NCBI GenBank assembly: GCA_946811695.1
Contig: OX328126.1
Location: forward strand, 82,162,467 to 82,226,466
Source of the DNA: Gonocerus acuteangulatus
Taxonomy: Eukaryota > Arthropoda > Insecta > Hemiptera > Coreidae
Reading direction: 5' to 3'
Length of the DNA stretch: 64,000 bases
Shown piece by piece: positions 58,231 to 64,000 of this stretch. The position numbers were made by a program, and so were the translations under genes. The notes beneath the pieces were generated by a model, which saw only the letters and a program-made list of their open reading frames with translations, did not search any database and was not told the origin of the DNA. The number at the start of each line of letters is the position of its first letter. Within the stretch, counting starts at the first letter, position 1.

Positions 58231-59754
58231 TTTAACGGGGGTCGTTTTCAGTGTCTACTAGGTAGGATCGATAAAGATTTGAAGACATTTTTCAAAAATT
58301 CCGTCATGAGTGCAACCTCAATAGCTACTTTCCTCCAGAGGAAAGTGCTAAAAAGCGGCTGTAACGTTTTTTTCTAGGCAACTACAAACGAAAATTCTTT
58401 CAAAACTATCAACTACAAACGATTTAGAATGTATTGAGACCATAAGAAAACACGCACCCCTAAAACTAAAAAAGTCGCCATTTTGAAAATTCTTAAAGTG
58501 GCTGTAACTTTTTTTCTAGGCAACTACAAACGAAAGTTCTTTCAAAACTATCAACTACAAACGATTTAAAACGAATTGAGACCGTGAGAAAACACGCACC
58601 CCTAAAACTAAGAAAATCGCCATTTTGAAAATTCATAAAGCGGCTGTAACTTTTTTTCTAGGCAACTACAAACGAAAATTGTTTCAAAACTATTAACTAC
58701 AAACGATTTAGAACGAATTGAGACCATTAGAAAACACGCACCCCTAAAACTAAAAAAGTCGCCATTTTGAAAACTCATAAAGTGGCTGTAACTTTTTTTC
58801 TAGGCAACTACAAACGAAAATTCTTTCAAAACTATCAACTACAAACGATTTAGAATGTATTGAGACCATAAGAAAACACGCACCCCTAAAACTAAAAAAG
58901 TCGCCATTTTGAAAATTCAAAAAGCGGCTGTAACTTTTTTTCTAGGCAACTACAAACGAAAATTCTTTCAAAACTATCAACTACAAACGATTTAGAACGT
59001 ATTGAGACCATAAGAAAACACGCACCCCTAAAACTAAAAAAGTCGCCATTTTGAAAATTCATAAAGCGGCTGTAACTTTTTTTCTAGGCAACTACAAACG
59101 AAAATTCTTTCAAAACTATCAACTACAAACGATTTAGAATGTATTGAGACCATAAGAAAACACGCACCCCTAAAACTAAAGAAGTCGCCATTTTGAAAAT
59201 TGAAAAAGCGGCTGTAACTTTTTTTCTAGGCAACTACAAACGAAAATTGTTTCAAAACTATTAACTACAAACGATTTAGAACGAATTGAGACCATTAGAA
59301 AACACGCACCCCTAAAACTAAAAAAGTCGCCATTTTGAAAACTCATAAAGTGGCTGTAACTTTTTTTCTAGGCAACTACAAACGAAAATTCTTTCACAAC
59401 TATCAACTACAAACGATTTAGAACGAATTGAGACCGTAAGAAAACACGCACCCCTAAAACTAAAAAAGTCGCCATTTTGAAAATTCTTAAAGTGGCTGTA
59501 ACTTTTTTTCTAGGCAACTACAAACGAAAATTCTTTCACTACAAACAACTACAAACGATTTTACGTCGAATAAAAGTGGTTTGGTTCCAATCGGTTGAAG
59601 TCGGGTGCGGGGTATTTTTTGACCCCCCGGTTCTCAAAAACGGGGCAACTACAAACGAAATTTTTTTCACTACAAATAACTACAAACGATTTGCAATTTT
59701 TTGAGTCTATTGTCATATTTTTTTTCGAAAATGGGGTGCCAAGTTCACAGAGGT
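58224..59754 (-). repeat. right arm of foldback: inverted 143-bp array
   Basis: Preceded by a (TA)n run (58158-58227). Inner unique block 58228-58365, then 8 units in reverse orientation relative to the left arm, then outer block 59550-59754. Half as many units as the left arm, so the arms differ in length by about 1.1 kb. Confidence 0.93.
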
Positions 59755-59766
59755 GGGCCCAGGACC

Positions 59767-59988
59767 AGATCAGGGAATGAAAATCAGTTTTCAGAACCAG
59801 AATGAAAATTCTAGTACTTTGCTATAGGACTTTGGGCATTTTAAAATTATTTTCATCTTCAGTTTTGAGCGAAATGAGAATAAAAGCCGACAATCGGTGC
59901 AGCAAAGGTTACTTTCGGTACTTGTAGTTTTATCACGACTCCTAATGAAATATACTAGGACTGCACTTGTTTTGTCGTTCATGTACAT

Positions 59989-59994
<6 letters not shown>
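59767..59994. other. unassigned sequence right of the foldback
   Basis: No gene recognised. Confidence 0.4.
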
Positions 59995-60081
<87 letters not shown>

Positions 60082-60195
60082 GTGTGATCAAGGGAATTTC
60101 CGAAATAACAAGTATGTATAACAATCTAACATACCCTTTAGCCAGGGCCGCCACATGAGGGGGACAACCGGGTACAGTTGTCCCGGGTACAGTTG

Positions 60196-60284
<89 letters not shown>

Positions 60285-60317
60285 CTTATTTCGGAAATTC
60301 CCTTGATCACACAACTC
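59995..60317. mobile_element. small foldback bounded by a perfect 30-bp inverted repeat, with TA/TC microsatellites
   Basis: (TA)n at about 59995-60077, then arm gttgtgtgatcaagggaatt through ataa (60078-60107) and its perfect inverse at 60288-60317. Between them lie two cccgggtacagttg-like words (60168-60195), a C-run, (TC)n and a second (TA)n (60230-60281). Confidence 0.7.
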
Positions 60318-60775
60318 CCACAAGAATGAAAGACATGGAATACAAAGTATTTTTGTTTTCCTCTCTATGTAGAACGCTAAAATAAAGGATAGTTATCGTC
60401 TCATATTATTTATTTATCTTTTTTTATTTTATTTGTATTTATTGGTTTGTTTTTATTTTAGTTATTTGTTCTAGATTAAAAATTGCCACCAACTGACTAT
60501 CGCCTGTGAAAAAAAGAGGGTTTCCGTTTGTCAGACACAGCACCGCCATTTTGTTTTCCAAGATTTAAAACTTTTTTTTAGATGCCTTAACATCCCATAT
60601 AAAACCTATGACTTAAAGAAATGAAAAATATTGAATTATTTGTTATTGATGAATTGGATAAAATGGCTTTGATTTCACTCAAGGTAGTAGTACCCCTAAA
60701 ATGGAGTAATTTCCATTTAGGACACTGTCTGTTTCCTGTTGTGGCGCCTAAGATCTCGCTTCGGTTTGTTGAACA
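60318..60775. other. unassigned sequence
   Basis: AT-rich, no gene recognised. Confidence 0.4.
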
Positions 60776-60936
60776 GGAGGAAAATGTGCGGCGGTGAAGT
60801 TAGAATCAAAGGGATTAGCTTCTAGGTTTTATGAGGGTGGTTGAACTGTGTATGGTATGAAGGGTTTTATGACGGTCAGGTAGGTCCAAGCCTAGGTACA
60901 GAATAAGGTAGGTATTTGCTATTCTAAACAAAGTAA
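60776..60936. repeat. inverted repeat partner of 51051-51217
   Basis: Inverse of 51051-51217; similar but not identical (for example aggtaggtccaagcctaggt against acctagacaggtacctggct). Confidence 0.8.
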
Positions 60937-61569
60937 AAAAAAAAAAGGCAGACTTGCCAGAACTGCGTCATCTTAGTGCGATGCCGGTGTTATCCCTGGT
61001 GACATTTGTAAGGAATTATGGAAGCTGTTATAATTTTGTTTTAATCTTTGGTAAAAAATTAAAAAAACAAAAACAAAAAAAAAATGACTTTTGAGTAGCA
61101 AGATTCCAGGCACTACAAAGGGAAACTGACAGTATCCTAAACGGAAATCGCTCCTTTCAACTTTACAAAGAAAGTTGCAAAGAAGTAAGCAGTAAGATTC
61201 CAATGCAAAAACTGTTCTTACTTTTTTACCTTGTTTTATTAAATTACTCATTTTACTGTTTTGCCAAAATTTCAAAACATTTTTTGAAAAATGAAATTTG
61301 TAATAGGGACACGTTGTATATTAAATTCTATTTCATCCATCTCCTCATTTTTGTTGAGTACTCATGTCAGCCACCACTGGTCGTCATATTCACAGGCAAT
61401 AAAACTACCACATATTTTTTTCATTAAAGGCTACTGGATCTGTATCTAAATCAGTTACCACTTCAACTTCACTTTTATTGAACTTCGAGAAAGTTGGGTC
61501 TTAATTTTTTTTTCATTGTTAAAGGAATGAAAGTGTGCAATTTCTGTTGTTTTTTTGTTCGTTTTGTTT
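60937..61569. other. unassigned sequence
   Basis: Short ORFs without motifs. No gene recognised. Confidence 0.4.
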
Positions 61570-61680
61570 TGTTTTTCCCTCGGCGCATAGACATCTAGGC
61601 CATTAGCGCCGACATCCAGGGTGCAGGGAGGAATTTTTCCAATGAGCCATGAGAGAAAATTCCAACCGCCGCACAGTGTA
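61570..61680 (-). mobile_element. SINE body fragment
   Basis: ggcgcatagacatctaggcc and attagcgccgacatccaggg match the body of the SINE at 5296-5505 (there cggcgcatctacttctaggt). The tRNA-like head is missing; poly-A side is the T-rich stretch before 61580. Confidence 0.8.
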
Positions 61681-62790
61681 ACGTCCAATGGACAAAAATC
61701 TGAATTTTTGTTTTCTTATATTTAATTTTTAATCCTGTAGTTAAGTTTAGAAACTATTCAAGTAATTAAAATCGTACAAAACCAATAAATATTAGTTTTA
61801 TTTTGATCAGAAAACACATTAGCAGGATTATAAACAAGGCAATGTCTTCAAAACCTGGTTCATACCAACTCAGTTGGGCAAACGTTAGCGCGCGCTAAAA
61901 GCTGATACCTCTCCGCTAATTTAGCGAAACTGTAGAAAGCCAGCGCTAATAATTAGCGGTTAGCGGCGGCAGTGCGCTAACCGCTAATCTATTTATGAAA
62001 TATCGTAATTCCTAATAGCTTAGGCTATAGTTACAACATTTTGTCATCTCAAAGTTCACTTCCGGTCTGCTCTGAGCAACCTCTCTCCTGTTCCACTTCC
62101 GCTTCAATCTACAGGATTTACGATCACATAAATGTCAATTTCGGTTACTTCCGGTCGACTCATGCCTATCACTGGGTAACTCCTGTTCGATCTGGCTCAC
62201 TTCCGGTCACTCACAGACAATGGCACACTCTGACACTCCTTAACCTAGGTTACTTCCGGTCCTATATTCATCCCTGGGTCGTTTTCGGAAGTACCCCAGG
62301 GCCTTCCAGGCACTCATGATAGACCGGAGGTGAACCGGCAGTGACCCGGAAGTAATTGTAAGCGACCGGAAGTGGCCAAACGTTATCCAGATTCATCCGG
62401 AAACTGTTCAGGAGTAATTTTGGTGACCCGGAAGTCATTTTGAGAACCCGGAAGTAGCCATAAGTTGTCCAGATTCATCCGGAAACTGTCCAGGAGTAAT
62501 TTTAGTGACCCGGAAGCCATTTTGAGAACCCGGAAGTTGCCAAAAGTTGTCCAGATTCATCCGGAAACAGTCCAGGAGTAATTTTGGTGATCCGGAAGCC
62601 ATTTTGAGAACCCGGAAGTGAACCGGAAGGTTTTGCTAGGTTTTTTGCCATAGCAAAAAAACTTCATCTGAAAACATCCTAAGTTTTTTAGGGCTTAAAG
62701 TATACATCAAGTATAATGTACTAAGGGCAATTTAGTTTGCCGAAACTTGCCGATTCCAAAGATTTTTATTTTTCTATTTTCAGATCCATC
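61660..62790 (-). repeat. dispersed repeat, inverse partner of 32848-33412, with internal insertion
   Basis: 61660-61869 and 62649-62790 match the plus-strand copy at 32848-33390 in reverse. The intervening 61870-62648 is unrelated to that copy and looks like an inserted or substituted element. Confidence 0.7.
61870..62648. repeat. element rich in TTAGCG and CCGGAAGT motifs
   Basis: 61875-61995 has many gctaa/ttagcg words in both orientations (ccgctaatttagcg, taattagcggttagcgg, gcgctaaccgctaat). 62055-62260 has four acttccgg motifs; 62340-62635 has about nine ccggaag motifs in the opposite sense, within about three tandem units of roughly 81 bp (gtccagattcatccggaaac, aggagtaattttggtgaccc). 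No ORF of note. Confidence 0.75.
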
Positions 62791-62801
62791 ACATAATACA
62801 A

Positions 62802-63372
62802 TTGATGAAACACACTATCACCTCCCTTATAAATTCATTTAAAAATCCCAAACCCTCTTCCACCTCTCATGATAGAGTCGGTCCCCTATTCAGATCCCTT
62901 ACGTACATCCCTAACCTCTCGGAAAAAATCCAAAAATCCCTCAGAAGCACATTTCCCAACTTAAACCTAGGTCTATCCACTAAAAACAAACTGAAAACCC
63001 TATACACCACTCTCAAAGACCCAATCCCACAAGAAAATAGATCCAATGTCGTTTACCGAATTCCTTGCTCGACACCCAACTGCAACAGCACTTACATTGG
63101 ACAGACGAAGAACCGCATTCAAAACAGACTAAAAACACACAAATACAACATTAAGAACAGACATTAAAACCGCGCTATCTAGACACGCTATCACGGACGG
63201 ACATAAATTTAATTTCCAAAATTTCTCCATCCTTTCCACTGAACCCAACCTTGAGAAGCGGCTCCTTTCTGAATCCATACATATCCATCTAGAAAATAAT
63301 CCCGTCAATGACAAAGAAGTCATCTCCTCAACCTATTCCAACATTTTCCATATCCTCAAAACTTCCCGTTAG
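62802..63372 (+). pseudogene. PLE GIY-YIG endonuclease end, 5'-truncated and frameshifted
   Basis: C-terminal part of a Penelope-like protein of a second family: LFRSLTYIPNLSEKIQKSL, NVVYRIPCSTPNC and STYIGQTKNRIQNRLKTHK, the GIY-YIG nuclease core with its Cys pair. The frame stops at 63165-63167; the expected continuation (SRHAITDGHKFNF, then LLSESIHIHLENN) follows in another frame to a TAG at 63370-63372, so a 1-nt insertion or 2-nt deletion broke it. RT domain absent. Confidence 0.85.
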
Positions 63373-63684
63373 GTAGTCCCACCCTGTTCGTTGTCCTGTT
63401 CCCACACACCTGTCTTATCCTTCCCTGGACCTGGGTAACCCCCGGCACGTCCTTTATCTTTACCGTGGTCGTTTCCCTCCGTCCACACTTCCATCTCCAT
63501 CTCTCCCCACCCCGTCCCACTCCATCCTCTCCTGTCTAACCCTGGCCCTATCCTTCCTGTCTTCAGAAATGTTCTTTTCTTGAAACGGGACAGTTCTCAA
63601 TCTTCTCGATAGGTATGTTACTACACCACTGTTCTGTATTCTCTTGTATACCATACACATGTATATTTATTTAGATTTATATTA

Positions 63685-63728
<44 letters not shown>

Positions 63729-63925
63729 TTTTAGATGGAACGGCATTTTTCTCCAGCGGTGGTACTCCTCCTCACTTCTTCCCGGAATATTTCGATGGAT
63801 TCATCTCCATCTTCTTCAGCCAGGTACTTGTTTCTTCCTCGGTGGTAGCCAAGGGAATGACATTTTTCTCGATCTGGGCTCCTTTTCTCCCCTCTAGCCA
63901 CAGTATCGGCGGACGAATGGTGTTG
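63373..63925. other. PLE 3' UTR-like and unassigned sequence with (TA)n
   Basis: C-rich then AT-rich sequence following the PLE coding end, with (TA)n at about 63688-63720 and a T-run. A minus-strand ORF of 70 codons (63772-63984) has no recognised motif. Confidence 0.4.
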
Positions 63926-64000
63926 AAGCTCCCTGGTGTAGTTGGGATTCTGTCCGTTGGCAAAATGTTGGGACAGAATCCCAACTACACCAGGGAGCTT
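63926..64000. repeat. perfect 30-bp inverted repeat at window end
   Basis: aagctccctggtgtagttgg (63926-63945) and on to 63955, then a 15-nt loop, then the exact inverse at 63971-64000. It includes gaatcccaac, the terminal word of the PLEs in this window. The arm may continue past the window edge. Confidence 0.85.

Larger units (their letters stand above)
53521..59754. mobile_element. 6.2 kb foldback element, FB/NOF-like (candidate)
   Basis: The ends are mutual inverses: acctctgtgaacttggcacc at the left and its complement at the right. Outside them lies a 9-bp direct repeat gggcccagg (53512-53520 and 59755-59763). Left arm 53521-56180 holds about 16 tandem copies of a 143-bp unit; right arm 58224-59754 holds 8 in inverse orientation; both inner borders share a roughly 150-bp unique block and a (TA)n run. 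The middle carries a decayed ORF. Long inverted repeats made of tandem units plus a 9-bp duplication are the known features of Drosophila FB/NOF (MULE group). Assignment to that group is inference. Confidence 0.75.

Overview
The window is nuclear DNA of an AT-rich animal genome, most likely an arthropod (probably an insect, not resolved further). The evidence is a tandem array of replication-dependent histone genes, with H4 beginning [10 protein letters not shown] as in flies, surrounded by animal transposons: Jockey-like non-LTR elements, Penelope-like elements (PLEs), a Ty3/gypsy LTR element, tRNA-derived SINEs, piggyBac- and hAT-like DNA elements, and what looks like a foldback element. No bacterial-style operons or CRISPR arrays are present.

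Positions 48 to about 29858 are the end of a histone array. Unit 1 (48-9330, 9.28 kb) carries H3, H2A, H2B, H4 and H1, all on the minus strand (transcription order H1, H4, H2B, H2A, H3), each with a 3' histone stem-loop. Unit 2 (9331-23549) is nearly identical but holds a full-length 4.9 kb Jockey-like LINE between the H2A TATA box and the H2A start codon. Unit 3 (23550-25746) is cut off just upstream of H3. Unit 4 (25747-29858) is spacer only, interrupted by a PLE with 640 bp inverted arms. H3 is intact in three units, and H2B, H4 and H1 in two. Neither H2A looks fully functional: unit 1 has a 1-nt frameshift and unit 2 has lost its promoter to the LINE.

From 29859 to 64000 I recognise no host gene. 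This tract is a transposon graveyard with some young insertions: a gypsy element (36413-43849) with practically identical LTRs, gag, pol and a possible env-like third ORF; three hAT-type MITEs, two with clear 8-bp target duplications; a 1.5 kb piggyBac-like element bounded by TTAA; several PLE ends sharing a covarying hammerhead-like stem-loop; and many (TA)n tracts.

The most striking structure is at 53521-59754. It is a 6.2 kb foldback whose terminal inverted repeats consist of 143-bp tandem repeats (16 copies on the left, 8 on the right), with a decayed ORF in the middle and a 9-bp direct duplication (gggcccagg) outside. This layout resembles Drosophila FB/NOF elements. A second unusual element, about 62.05-62.64 kb, is packed with ETS-like CCGGAAGT motifs in opposing orientation.
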